Origin: SHVO01 sp964576515
GTDB lineage: Bacteria; Pseudomonadota; Alphaproteobacteria; Rhodospirillales; Rhodospirillaceae
Length of the DNA: 64,000 nt
NCBI GenBank assembly: GCA_964576515.1
Contig: CAZNUW010000010.1
Span: 75,956-139,955 of the forward strand
Direction of reading: 5' to 3'
Part shown: piece after piece, positions 27,061-35,402 of the stretch
Layout of the letters: each line of letters begins with the position of its first letter
Numbering within the stretch: the first letter of the stretch is position 1
Made by a program: the position numbers and the translations under genes
Notes under the pieces: generated by a model
What the model was told of the DNA's origin: nothing
The model's input: the letters and a program-made list of their open reading frames with translations, nothing else
Database searches by the model: none

Positions 27061-27146
27061 CCTTGGACCGGTGGACTCGGGCTTACGCCCGACCCCTTAT
27101 GCGAAGGCCTTGTGGATAAGTGGTCCCCTGGCCTTGCGAAGGCGCG

Positions 27147-27175
27147 CTTATACCTGCCCAAAAGGGGCTTTGCAA
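27147..27175 (-). promoter_or_regulatory. Sigma-70-type promoter candidate for rpmI-rplT
   Basis: On the minus strand TTGCAA (27175-27170) and TATAAG (27152-27147) are separated by exactly 17 bases, close to consensus. Transcription would start near 27140 and give a leader of about 160 bases before rpmI, separating the ribosomal protein genes from the DoxX gene upstream. Confidence 0.6.
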
Positions 27176-27224
27176 GGCGGGCACATGGGGGTCCGAAACC
27201 CCTCCGGACGGGGGTCGCGGGGGC

Positions 27225-27659
27225 CTATCCGGCGGCCGCTTCGGCGCGCCGTTTGGCGAACAGATTGTCCACGCTCAAGGGGCCCCCGCCGGCGAAGAAC
27301 AGGAACAGGAAGATGAAGCAGAACAGGATGGCCGCGTCCCCGCCGTTGTTGACGGGATAAAAGGTGCGCGGGTGGTGGGCGATGAAATAGGCGACCGCCA
27401 TCATGCCCGACAGCACGAAGGCCACGGGGCGGGTAAACAGGCCGATCAGGAGGAGAAGGCCGCCCGCGAACTCCAGGATCCCGGCGGCCCCGATCAGCGA
27501 GAACAGGTCCACCGGCGGCGGGGCGGCGCCGTCCGGCGACGGACGGGCCGGGAAGTTGAACAGCTTCTGGGTGCCGTGGGCGATGAACAAGGCCGCGGAC
27601 ATGATACGCAGGAGGCTGAGATTGAGCGGCGCCCAGCGCAGGTAAAATGTTTCCGACAT
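27225..27659 (-). CDS. DoxX family membrane protein
   Basis: A 144-residue inner-membrane protein with four hydrophobic segments: around LSLLRIMSAALFIAHGTQKL, LFSLIGAAGILEFAGGLLLL, RPVAFVLSGMMAVAYFIAHH and DAAILFCFIFLFLFFAGG. The HGTQKLF segment after helix 1 is typical of DoxX. ATG 27659 has GGGGGAACC upstream; the frame open to 27707 adds no family sequence. It is placed between infC and rpmI, which are usually adjacent. The family function is only loosely known (redox or sulfur-related in some cases). Confidence 0.85.
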   Translation of the reverse strand: MSETFYLRWAPLNLSLLRIMSAALFIAHGTQKLFNFPARPSPDGAAPPPVDLFSLIGAAGILEFAGGLLLLIGLFTRPVAFVLSGMMAVAYFIAHHPRTFYPVNNGGDAAILFCFIFLFLFFAGGGPLSVDNLFAKRRAEAAAG

Positions 27660-27725
27660 CGGTTCCCCCATATGATCGGCGCAGAGTCCCCCACCCTGCG
27701 CCGACAATATCAGCGGTCCTCGCGC

Positions 27726-28265
27726 CTAGCGCGGCGCCAGCACCATGATGATTTGACGGCCTTCCGACCGTGGTTCCTGCTCGACCTTGGCGTCCTCTGT
27801 GAAATCGGCTTTCACACGCTGCAAGAGAGCCTGGCCGATCTCCACGTGCGCCATTTCACGGCCGCGGAAACGCAGCGTCACCTTCACCTTGTCGCCTTCT
27901 TCCAGGAAGCGGCGCATGGCGCGCATTTTTACGTCGTAATCGTGATCGTCGATATTGGGTCGAAGTTTGATCTCTTTAACTTCGATCACCTTTTGCTTTT
28001 TACGCGCCTCGTTCTTTTTCTTCTGCTCTTCGTACTTGTACTTTCCGAAGTCGAGGATCTTGCAGACCGGCGGATCGGCATTCGGCGAGATTTCGACGAG
28101 GTCGAGTCCGACCTCTTCGGCCTTTTTAAGCGCGACTTCGCGCTCGACGACCCCAAAATTTGCGCCATCGTGGCCGATCAGGCGCACCGTGCGATTGTTG
28201 ATCATCTCGTTGACGCGCGGTCCATCCTTGCTGGAGGCCGGCGCGGGTTGGTCGAATCTAGGTAT
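27726..28265 (-). CDS. infC: Translation initiation factor IF-3 with an ATA start codon
   Basis: IF-3 binds the 30S subunit and rejects non-canonical start codons. It is normally encoded with a rare start codon that makes it autoregulated. An ATG at 28205 gives only 159 residues and cuts off the N-terminus. The frame continues upstream to ATA at 28265-28263, six bases after AGGAGA, giving 179 residues, the family length, and the N-terminal stretch ending KDGPRVNEMINNRTVRLIG. The body (RLIGHDGANFGVVEREVAL, ISPNADPPVCKILDFGKYKY) is canonical. The ATA start is inferred from spacing and length. Confidence 0.9.
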   Translation of the reverse strand: MPRFDQPAPASSKDGPRVNEMINNRTVRLIGHDGANFGVVEREVALKKAEEVGLDLVEISPNADPPVCKILDFGKYKYEEQKKKNEARKKQKVIEVKEIKLRPNIDDHDYDVKMRAMRRFLEEGDKVKVTLRFRGREMAHVEIGQALLQRVKADFTEDAKVEQEPRSEGRQIIMVLAPR

Positions 28266-28362
28266 GAAACGTCTCCTGATGCTGTTGATGGGGTAAATAC
28301 TACGGCGTGGACGAAGGGGTTCAGCGAACGCCCCTCATGCTGAAAACGACGGTTCGGGCCGC

Positions 28363-30276
28363 TTAATGGCCCGGGACCGCCGCTTCGGATTTAAGTCTAT
28401 CGGTTGCCTCTTGCAGCGCAAGGACTTCTTGGGTGGCGCCGCCCAGGCGCCGCAGCGCGACCGATCGGGTTTCGGCTTCCTTGCGTCCCACCACGACCAA
28501 AACCGGTACTTTTGTCAGCGAGTGCTCGCGCACCTTGTAATTGATTTTCTCGTTCCGAAGGTCGGTTTCGACCCGAAGACCGGCGGCGCGCAAGGTCTCG
28601 GCCACCTCGTCGGCGTAGCCGGCCGCCTCATCGGTGATCGTGCAGACCACGGCCTGCAAGGGGTTGAGCCACAGGGGGAACTTGCCGGAATAGTTTTCCA
28701 CAAGGATGCCCACGAAACGCTCGAACGAGCCCAGAATCGCGCGGTGCAGCATCACCGGCGTATGCTTGGCGCCGTCCTCGCCCACGTATTGGGCACCCAG
28801 GCGGTCCGGCAGCACGAAGTCGGCCTGCAAGGTGCCGCACTGCCAGTCGCGGCCGATGGCGTCGCGCAGCACGAATTCCAGTTTCGGGCCGTAAAACGCC
28901 CCTTCGCCGGGGTTCAGGGTCCACGCGAGTCCCGCCGCGTCGGTCGCGTCCTTCAGGGCCGCTTCGGCGCGGTCCCAGGTCTCGTCCGAACCCGCGCGCG
29001 TCGGCGGACGGTCCGAGAACTTCACGCGGATCTCGGTGAAGCCCAGATCCTTGTAGACCGACTGCAACAGCTCGATGAACGCCTTCGTTTCCGATTTGAT
29101 CTGATCTTCGGTGCAGAAGATGTGCGCGTCGTCCTGCACGAAAGCGCGCACGCGCATCAGCCCGTGCAGCGCGCCCGAAGGTTCGTTGCGGTGACAGCAG
29201 CCGAACTCGGCGATGCGCAAGGGCAGGTCGCGGTAGCTTTTGATGCCCTGGTTGAAGATCTGAACATGGCCCGGGCAGTTCATGGGCTTCACCGCCAGCA
29301 CGCGCTCTTCCGACTCGGACGTGAACATCGCGTCGCGGAACTTTTCCCAGTGGCCGCTCTTCTCCCACAAGACCTTGTCCATCAGGAGCGGCGTGTTCAC
29401 TTCCACATAGCCCGCCTTCTCCAGGCGGTTGCGGATGTAGTTTTGTAAGGTGCGGTACAGCGTCCAGCCCTTGGGATGCCAGAACACCGCGCCTTGCGCC
29501 TCTTCCTGCAAGTGGAACAGGTCCAGGTCCTTGCCGAGGCGGCGGTGATCGCGCTTCTCGGCCTCCTCGATCATGGTGAGGTAGTCTTTAAGCTGCTTTT
29601 CGTCGCCCCACGCGGTGCCGTAAATACGCTGCAACATGGCGTTTTTGGCGTCGCCGCGCCAATAGGCGCCGGCCAGCTTCGTCAGCTTGAAGGCCTTGCC
29701 CAGCTTGCCGGTCGACGGCAGATGCGGGCCGCGGCACAGGTCTTTCCATTTGCCTTGGCGATAGACGCTGACCTCTTCGCCGGCCGGGATCGATTCGATC
29801 AGTTCGGCTTTGTATTTCTCGCCGATCTCCTTGAAGTGCGCGACCGCGTCGTCGCGCTTCCACACTTCGCGCACGATGGGTTCGTCGCGGTCGACGATCT
29901 CGCGCATGCGGGCTTCGATCTTCTCGAGGTCGGCGGGGGTGAACGGTTCGTCGCGCGCGAAGTCGTAATAGAATCCGTTCTCGATCGCCGGGCCGATGGT
30001 GACTTGCGTGTTGGGGTACAGCTCCTGCACCGCCTCGGCCATCACGTGGGCGGCGTCGTGGCGCAGCAGTTCAAGCGCGTCCGGGTCCTTCTTGGTCACG
30101 ATCGAGACCGCGATGTCGCGGTCGAGCACCAAGTTCAGGTCGCGCATCTCGCCGTCGATCCGCAGGGCCAGCGCGGCTTTCGCGAGGCCGGGGCCGATGT
30201 CGGCGGCCAGTTCCGCCCCCGTGATGGGTTTGTCGTAGGTGCGAACGCTGCCGTCGGGAAGGGTAATGGCGACCAT
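28363..30276 (-). CDS. thrS: Threonine-tRNA ligase
   Basis: ThrRS charges tRNA-Thr and edits Ser-tRNA-Thr. The 637 residues comprise a TGS domain (MVAITLPDGSVRTYDKPITG), an editing domain with the HxxxH motif (HDAAHVMAEAV), the class II core with zinc ligands in VKPMNCPGHVQIF and VMLHRAILGSFERF, and a C-terminal anticodon-binding domain. It lies about 100 bases upstream of infC in the same direction. Confidence 0.97.
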   Translation of the reverse strand: MVAITLPDGSVRTYDKPITGAELAADIGPGLAKAALALRIDGEMRDLNLVLDRDIAVSIVTKKDPDALELLRHDAAHVMAEAVQELYPNTQVTIGPAIENGFYYDFARDEPFTPADLEKIEARMREIVDRDEPIVREVWKRDDAVAHFKEIGEKYKAELIESIPAGEEVSVYRQGKWKDLCRGPHLPSTGKLGKAFKLTKLAGAYWRGDAKNAMLQRIYGTAWGDEKQLKDYLTMIEEAEKRDHRRLGKDLDLFHLQEEAQGAVFWHPKGWTLYRTLQNYIRNRLEKAGYVEVNTPLLMDKVLWEKSGHWEKFRDAMFTSESEERVLAVKPMNCPGHVQIFNQGIKSYRDLPLRIAEFGCCHRNEPSGALHGLMRVRAFVQDDAHIFCTEDQIKSETKAFIELLQSVYKDLGFTEIRVKFSDRPPTRAGSDETWDRAEAALKDATDAAGLAWTLNPGEGAFYGPKLEFVLRDAIGRDWQCGTLQADFVLPDRLGAQYVGEDGAKHTPVMLHRAILGSFERFVGILVENYSGKFPLWLNPLQAVVCTITDEAAGYADEVAETLRAAGLRVETDLRNEKINYKVREHSLTKVPVLVVVGRKEAETRSVALRRLGGATQEVLALQEATDRLKSEAAVPGH

Positions 30277-30398
30277 GGAGCCTTGGAGGTGAAAGTGTGG
30301 AAACGGAAGGATTTAGCCGAAAATCGGCGGGAATTTAGAGCATGGAGGCCAAAAGGGAAAGCGGCGCGGCGGATTTTGGCCGGCCTATAAGCGCTTCC

Positions 30399-31340
30399 CT
30401 ACAAGCGTTTCAGGGCGGTGAGGACTTCGGCCGCCGGAATCGCGCCCAGGTGCGGCCGGCGCAGGATCGTGACCCGCGAGCCCCTTTGCCCGGCGAGCGC
30501 GGGGTCCGAATGCGCGTCGTAAAGCACGACGGCTCTGCACCCGGCGCCCGCGGTAAGGTGCATGAGGCCGTTGTCCGCGCCGATGGCGCCCGCCGCCGCC
30601 CAGGCCATGAAGACCAGCTCGTTGAGGGTGGCCTTGCCGACAAGGTCGATCACCCCGGGGCAGGTCTTGAGCACGGCGTCGAAGTCTTCAGGCCGGTTCA
30701 GGCCGACGGCCACCAGCACGCGGCTCTCCGCCGCGGCGAGGCGCGCGAACTCCGCCAGGCGCGGCCATGGGCCGCCCGGTCCCGGTTCCACCGCGACCAG
30801 CACGTAGGGTTCGTTCATCCGGAACGGGACATTGAAGGCCGTCACGCGCCGCGCGACCCACGACAGGTCGGTGGCCGGCACCACGGGGATCCCGGCCGGA
30901 CGCAATTGATGCGCCCACTGATCGCGCACATGCATCCGCGGGCGGTGCGGGTCGGTCCAGGCGAGCGCCGTTCCGGAGATCGCGCCGGACCACGGCAGGT
31001 CCGCGCGCGCCGCGGACAGGGCGCGGCGTCCGTACATCAGCCAGAACAGGTGTTTGCTGTGCCGATCGCAATCGAGATCATAGACCCGCGTCCAGGCGCG
31101 CGTGCGCAGCCGGGCGCGCAGATCGCGCCAGCGTTTCAGATTGCGCGATTTGCGCGTCCCGTCTTCCCACACCTCGTCCGCATAAGGCGCCGTGCGCAGG
31201 AATTCGGCCATGTCCTCGGCCGCGAGGATGACGACGCGCGCGTCGCCGTGCGACGCGCGGATCGCGGCGAGGGCGCCGAGGGCGGGGACGACACGGGAAA
31301 GTTCGGACGTCAGGAGGACGAGAATGTCTTCCTGCGTCAT
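30399..31340 (-). CDS. Glycosyltransferase family 9 protein (heptosyltransferase-like)
   Basis: The 313-residue protein has the GT9 pattern: N-terminal ALGALAAIRASHGDARVVIL, the middle YDLDCDRHSKHLFWLMYGRR, and the C-terminal nucleotide-sugar site GKATLNELVFMAWAAAGAIGADNGLMHL (a variant of the usual GxSxxxE...DTGxMH). It lacks a signal peptide and should act at the inner face of the inner membrane on LPS core or other glycan. Its ATG overlaps the stop of the GT4 gene (ATGA), so the two are coupled. Confidence 0.82.
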   Translation of the reverse strand: MTQEDILVLLTSELSRVVPALGALAAIRASHGDARVVILAAEDMAEFLRTAPYADEVWEDGTRKSRNLKRWRDLRARLRTRAWTRVYDLDCDRHSKHLFWLMYGRRALSAARADLPWSGAISGTALAWTDPHRPRMHVRDQWAHQLRPAGIPVVPATDLSWVARRVTAFNVPFRMNEPYVLVAVEPGPGGPWPRLAEFARLAAAESRVLVAVGLNRPEDFDAVLKTCPGVIDLVGKATLNELVFMAWAAAGAIGADNGLMHLTAGAGCRAVVLYDAHSDPALAGQRGSRVTILRRPHLGAIPAAEVLTALKRL

Positions 31341-32509
31341 GAAGCCGCGCGTTTCGCGAGAACCTCGTCATAGACCGCGAGGGTCTTGGCGCACATTTCG
31401 TCCTTGTTGAACAAGGTCCGGGCGCGTTCGGACGCCAGTTTCGCGACATGCGCGCGTTCCTCGCGCGACAAGGTCAGCGCGCGCTCCAACGTATCGGCGA
31501 GCGAGACGGGATCGCTTGCGGTGAACATCCAGCCGGTCACGCCGGGCACGATGATCTCTGCCGTCGGCCCGTGCGAACAGGCGACCACCGGCCGGCCCAT
31601 CGCTTGAGCTTCAGCGATCACGCGGCCGAAGGCCTCGGGCCGGGTCGAGGCGACGACGACAACGTCGGTCACCATGTAGGCGGCCGCCATGTCGTTGCAG
31701 TCCTCGATGACCTGCACGTTGCCGTCGACGCGCCGTGTCGCGGCGTGGCTCATGATGTGTTCGGCGAACCCCGCGTTGCCTTTGCCGACCATCAGGCAGC
31801 GCACGTCCAGCATGCCGCCGCGCCGGCGCTTCAGTTCGGCCAGCGCGTCGATCAAGATGTCGTGGCCTTTCAGCGCCGTCAAACGCCCCGGCAGCATGAT
31901 GACCGGTCCGGCATCCTGCAGGCGCCACTTCTGCGCCACCTGGATCAGCCGCGTCGAGGTCACGTTCTTTTCGTCATAGGTGTGCGTATCGATGCCGCGA
32001 TGGATGACGCGGATGCGCTCCGGCGGCGTCTTGTAGTTCGCAAGGATATGGTCGCGCACGAAATTGGACACGGCGATCACGATATCCCCGTCCGCCATCA
32101 CGCGGTTATAGAATTTCTTCAGGCCGAACGGTCCCAGGCTGTAAATGCCGTGGAAGGTGGTGACAAACGGCACGTCCGTTTCTTTCGCGGCCTCGCGGGC
32201 GCTCCAGCCCGGCGCGCGCGAGCGCGCATGCACCAGCGACACTTTTTCGCGCCGGATCACCTCGGCGATGCGCGCCACGTTGTCCTTCACGTTCCGCGGG
32301 TTCTTGGTGTTCAGCGGCAATACGATGTGTTCGGCGCCCGCGCGGTCCAGTTCGCGCACCAACGGGCCGCCTTCCGACACGACAAGCGCGCGCCAGCCCG
32401 CGCGCACCAGGGCCTGCGCGACGTCGATAGTGCCGCGTTCGACTCCGCCGCTGACGAGACTCGGCAGCACCTGCAGGCAGGTTTTTTTCGATTGAGAAAG
32501 GTCGCTCAT
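31337..32509 (-). CDS. Glycosyltransferase family 4 protein
   Basis: A 390-residue GT-B fold enzyme: the N-terminal acceptor half has QVLPSLVSGGVERGTIDVAQ and the C-terminal half has VIMLPGRLTALKGHDILIDA and PEAFGRVIAEAQAMGRPVVA, which contains the E-x7-E retaining-GT4 motif (E in PEAFG and E in IAEAQ). Together with the coupled GT9 gene it probably builds cell-surface polysaccharide or LPS core. It is divergent from the hydrolase gene at 32695. Confidence 0.9.
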   Translation of the reverse strand: MSDLSQSKKTCLQVLPSLVSGGVERGTIDVAQALVRAGWRALVVSEGGPLVRELDRAGAEHIVLPLNTKNPRNVKDNVARIAEVIRREKVSLVHARSRAPGWSAREAAKETDVPFVTTFHGIYSLGPFGLKKFYNRVMADGDIVIAVSNFVRDHILANYKTPPERIRVIHRGIDTHTYDEKNVTSTRLIQVAQKWRLQDAGPVIMLPGRLTALKGHDILIDALAELKRRRGGMLDVRCLMVGKGNAGFAEHIMSHAATRRVDGNVQVIEDCNDMAAAYMVTDVVVVASTRPEAFGRVIAEAQAMGRPVVACSHGPTAEIIVPGVTGWMFTASDPVSLADTLERALTLSREERAHVAKLASERARTLFNKDEMCAKTLAVYDEVLAKRAAS

Positions 32510-32694
32510 AATCCGCTTAAGTCACTCTTGCCCGCAGGACGCCGCGACGGACCTGCAATTCTCGTGGTCTCTTCATGCGGCGTCACGATCCTAGGTAGAA
32601 AACAGTCTAATCCATCCGAAACCGAATAGGAAAAAACCTGTCTGCGTGATAGGACAGCGGCGGGCTGATTTCTGGGGCTTTGCTCTCACGTTCA

Positions 32695-33462
32695 ATGGCT
32701 GCGGCGCTCGAATTCCGACGCCCCGATGGGGCGGTCATCGCTTATGAACGGCACGCCGCGCAAGACCGGAAACGGCCCGGAGTCGTTTTTCTGCACGGCT
32801 TGCGCTCCGACAGGGGCGGAACCAAAGCCGAGGCGATGGCCCGGCATGCGGCTGAGCGGGGTTACGGCCTCCTGCGGTTCGATATGTTCGGTCACGGCGC
32901 GTCCAGCGGCCGGTTTGAAGACGGCGGCATTTCGCGGTGGGTCGAAGACGCGGTCGCGGTGCTCGACGAACTGACGGACGGACCGCAGATTCTCGTCGGC
33001 TCAAGCATGGGCGGATGGGTCATGGTGAAGACCGCCATGGCGCGGCCCGCGCGGTTGGCCGGGCTGGTGGGAATCGCTGTGGCTCCGGATTTCACCGAGG
33101 ATCTCATGTGGTCCGCGTTCGACGCGGCGCAGCGCGAGGCCCTGATGCGCGAGGGCGGCGTCGATCTCCCGAGCGAGTACGACGACGGCCCGTACCGGAT
33201 CTCGCGCCACCTGATCGAAGACGGGCGCAAGAATTTGGTGCTGCGCGGGGAGGTGCCGATCACATGCCCGGTGCGCCTGATGCACGGGCAGCGGGATGCG
33301 GCGGTTCCTTGGAACACGTCGCTGCGGCTGGCGGAGCGGATCACGGGGGACGACGTGCGCATCCATCTGGTGAAGGACGGCGATCATCGTTTGTCCCGGC
33401 CGCAGGATCTCGAGGCGTTGTGCGGCTTTATCGACGGGTTGGTCATGAAAGGACAGGCATGA
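32695..33462 (+). CDS. Alpha/beta hydrolase (ABHD10/YcjY-like esterase)
   Basis: This cytosolic alpha/beta hydrolase of 255 residues has the oxyanion segment VVFLHGLRSDRGG, the nucleophile elbow VGSSMGGWV (GxSxG), the acid in MHGQRDAAVPW and the catalytic His in KDGDHRLSRPQD, so the triad is complete. The DHRLSRPQD end is typical of small acyl-thioesterase-like hydrolases. ATG 32695 is preferred over the TTG at 32680. Its stop overlaps the next gene. Confidence 0.85.
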   Translation: MAAALEFRRPDGAVIAYERHAAQDRKRPGVVFLHGLRSDRGGTKAEAMARHAAERGYGLLRFDMFGHGASSGRFEDGGISRWVEDAVAVLDELTDGPQILVGSSMGGWVMVKTAMARPARLAGLVGIAVAPDFTEDLMWSAFDAAQREALMREGGVDLPSEYDDGPYRISRHLIEDGRKNLVLRGEVPITCPVRLMHGQRDAAVPWNTSLRLAERITGDDVRIHLVKDGDHRLSRPQDLEALCGFIDGLVMKGQA

Positions 33463-34301
33463 TGCGGCGGATCGCACTTGGTGTTGTTGGCGTGATCGTG
33501 GGCGTCGCGGCCGATGTCGGCCCTGTGCGCGCGGCGACCGGCAACGTCGCGTCCGCGCCCAGCCAGGCCTTGTCGCCGACACCGGATCTCACGAACCCGT
33601 CGCACACCTACGAAGTTTGTTTGATGACCGCCAAGAATGAGCCCGAGAAGGGGTTCGAGATGGCGGGCAAGTGGCTCACCCTGGGCGGCGGCCCGCCGGC
33701 GAAACACTGCGAAGCCATCGCGCTGATCGGCATGAAGGAATACACCGAAGCCGCGACGCGCCTCGAAGCGCTCGCGGGCATGAACGAGGACGAATCCGTG
33801 CGCGCCGGCGTTCTCTCCCAGGCGGGGCAGGCGTGGCTGCTGCACGGCGATCTGACGCGGGCGCTCGCCGCCCAAACCTCCGCCTTGGATGCGATGCCGG
33901 TGAAGAACCGCCAGCACGCCTATATCCTCGTCGACCGCGCGGCGACTTACGCCGATGCGGGCAAGTACGCCGACGCGGTGCGCGATCTCGACGCCTCCCT
34001 CGCCATCGACCCGCAGAACCCGGACGCGCTCGCCTTCCGGGCCAGCGCGCGCCGCCATATGGACGAGGTCGATATGGCGCTGGTGGACGCCGAACAGTCC
34101 ATCGCCATCGATCCCCAGAACATCATCGGGTTGTTGGAACGCGGCATCATCTACAAGCTGAAGAACCGCAACGACGCCGCCCGCCAGGACTGGCTGCGTA
34201 TCATCCAGATCGCGCCTGACTCCGAAGCCGGAAAAGCCGCGCGCACGAATATCGAACGTATGGACGTTCAGCCCGACGCGGGCGCGAAAGCCGCTCAGTA
34301 G
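33459..34301 (+). CDS. Exported TPR-repeat protein
   Basis: The 280-residue protein has an N-terminal hydrophobic signal segment (MMRRIALGVVGVIVGVAAD, cleavage near VRA-A) and several tetratricopeptide repeats between about residues 75 and 265 (RAATYADAGKYADAVRDLDA, SLAIDPQNPDALAFRASARR, SIAIDPQNIIGLLERGIIYK). It probably serves as a periplasmic protein-binding scaffold. The start ATG at 33459 overlaps the hydrolase stop; ATG 33462 is an alternative. Confidence 0.85.
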   Translation: MMRRIALGVVGVIVGVAADVGPVRAATGNVASAPSQALSPTPDLTNPSHTYEVCLMTAKNEPEKGFEMAGKWLTLGGGPPAKHCEAIALIGMKEYTEAATRLEALAGMNEDESVRAGVLSQAGQAWLLHGDLTRALAAQTSALDAMPVKNRQHAYILVDRAATYADAGKYADAVRDLDASLAIDPQNPDALAFRASARRHMDEVDMALVDAEQSIAIDPQNIIGLLERGIIYKLKNRNDAARQDWLRIIQIAPDSEAGKAARTNIERMDVQPDAGAKAAQ

Positions 34302-34312
34302 GGCGCCTTGCT

Positions 34313-34984
34313 CTAAAAATCCAAATCCGCGTACACCGGCGCGGGCGCGATGCCCGGCACCGTGTCTTGCAGCAGGCACCGGAAGCTGAAGCGTGACTTG
34401 ATGCGCACGTACCACTCCTTCGCCAAGGGGTGATGGCTCCACGGCACGTCGCCGGAATAATCGATCAGGGACAGATGCGAGGCGGCGCTCAGGTCGGCGT
34501 AGCTGATCTCGTCGCCGGCCAGCCAGCTCCGACGTTCCGTCAGCCAGGCGATATACTGAAGGTGCGTATGGATGTTTTCGCGGCCCGCGCGCAAGGCCCT
34601 GGAATCCGGCGCGGCGTTCGCCAGCCGGCGGATCAGTTTCTCGCCCGCCAGATGCTGGGTGACCTCGCGATTGAACTTGATGTCGAACCACGCCGCCAGA
34701 CGGCGCGCCTCCGCCCGGTCCTTCGGCGTGCGGCCTAAGAGGTTCGTCTGCGGATAGACCTCTTCCAGGTACTCGCAGATGGCGTGGGTGTCGCAGACGA
34801 TGGTGCCGTCCTCGTCCACGAGCACAGGCAGTTCGCCGGCGGGATTGAGGGTCAGGAACTCGTCGTCCGGCGCCCAGGGGTCGGTCTCGATTTCCGTGAA
34901 CGACAAACGCTTCTCGTGCAGCGCGAGGCGGACCTTGCGGGCGGCGGGAAGAAGCGTGTGATGGTAAAGCGTGCGCATCGTCAT
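34313..34984 (-). CDS. Glutathione S-transferase family protein
   Basis: The 223-residue protein has a thioredoxin-like N-terminal domain (MRTLYHHTLLPAARKVRLAL, FLTLNPAGELPVLVDEDGTI with cis-Pro, DTHAICEYLEEVYP) and an all-helical C-terminal domain (around WLAGDEISYADLSAASHLSL). These fit a cytosolic GST of the bacterial FzlA-like or beta/theta type. FzlA of Caulobacter, a GST-like FtsZ regulator, is a possible relative by length and pattern, but that needs alignment. ATG 34984 or the ATG two codons later may be used. Confidence 0.85.
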   Translation of the reverse strand: MTMRTLYHHTLLPAARKVRLALHEKRLSFTEIETDPWAPDDEFLTLNPAGELPVLVDEDGTIVCDTHAICEYLEEVYPQTNLLGRTPKDRAEARRLAAWFDIKFNREVTQHLAGEKLIRRLANAAPDSRALRAGRENIHTHLQYIAWLTERRSWLAGDEISYADLSAASHLSLIDYSGDVPWSHHPLAKEWYVRIKSRFSFRCLLQDTVPGIAPAPVYADLDF

Positions 34985-35046
34985 GTGATGCGAACTATTT
35001 AGAAGATCGGGCGAAACCGATCCAGGGTCTCGTTACTTGGGTCTCG

Positions 35047-35325
35047 CTACTTGCCGTCGGCGCTGTAGATGGATTTGACCAGTTCGGTCAGCGTCACGCC
35101 GATCTTGTCGCCGGAGGTGATGACCACTTCGCCTTTTGCGATCAGGACGTCGTTGGCGAAGATTTCCACAGGGTCGGAGGTCTTCTGCTCCAGTTCCACC
35201 ACTGCGCCGCGGCCGAGTTTGAGGAGCTGGTTGACGCGCAAGTTCGCCTGGCCGAGGACAACGGAGATGTCGACGTCGACGTTATAAATCGCCTGGTGCG
35301 AGTCTTCTTGGTCTCTATCGGCCAT
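35047..35325 (-). CDS. fliN: Flagellar motor switch protein FliN
   Basis: The 92-residue product is a single SpoA domain: YNVDVDISVVLGQANLRVNQ, LLKLGRGAVVELEQKTSDPV and IFANDVLIAKGEVVI match FliN closely. FliN forms the C-ring base of the flagellar motor with FliM and FliG. No other flagellar gene is visible in the window; its neighbours are a GST and an ABC transporter gene. Confidence 0.88.
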   Translation of the reverse strand: MADRDQEDSHQAIYNVDVDISVVLGQANLRVNQLLKLGRGAVVELEQKTSDPVEIFANDVLIAKGEVVITSGDKIGVTLTELVKSIYSADGK

Positions 35326-35402
35326 ATCAATCCACCTGCGGGGCCACTATGCACCCGCATACGCCCTATTTCACCTTAAAGTTCGAACGGTTAAGAACCT
35401 CT

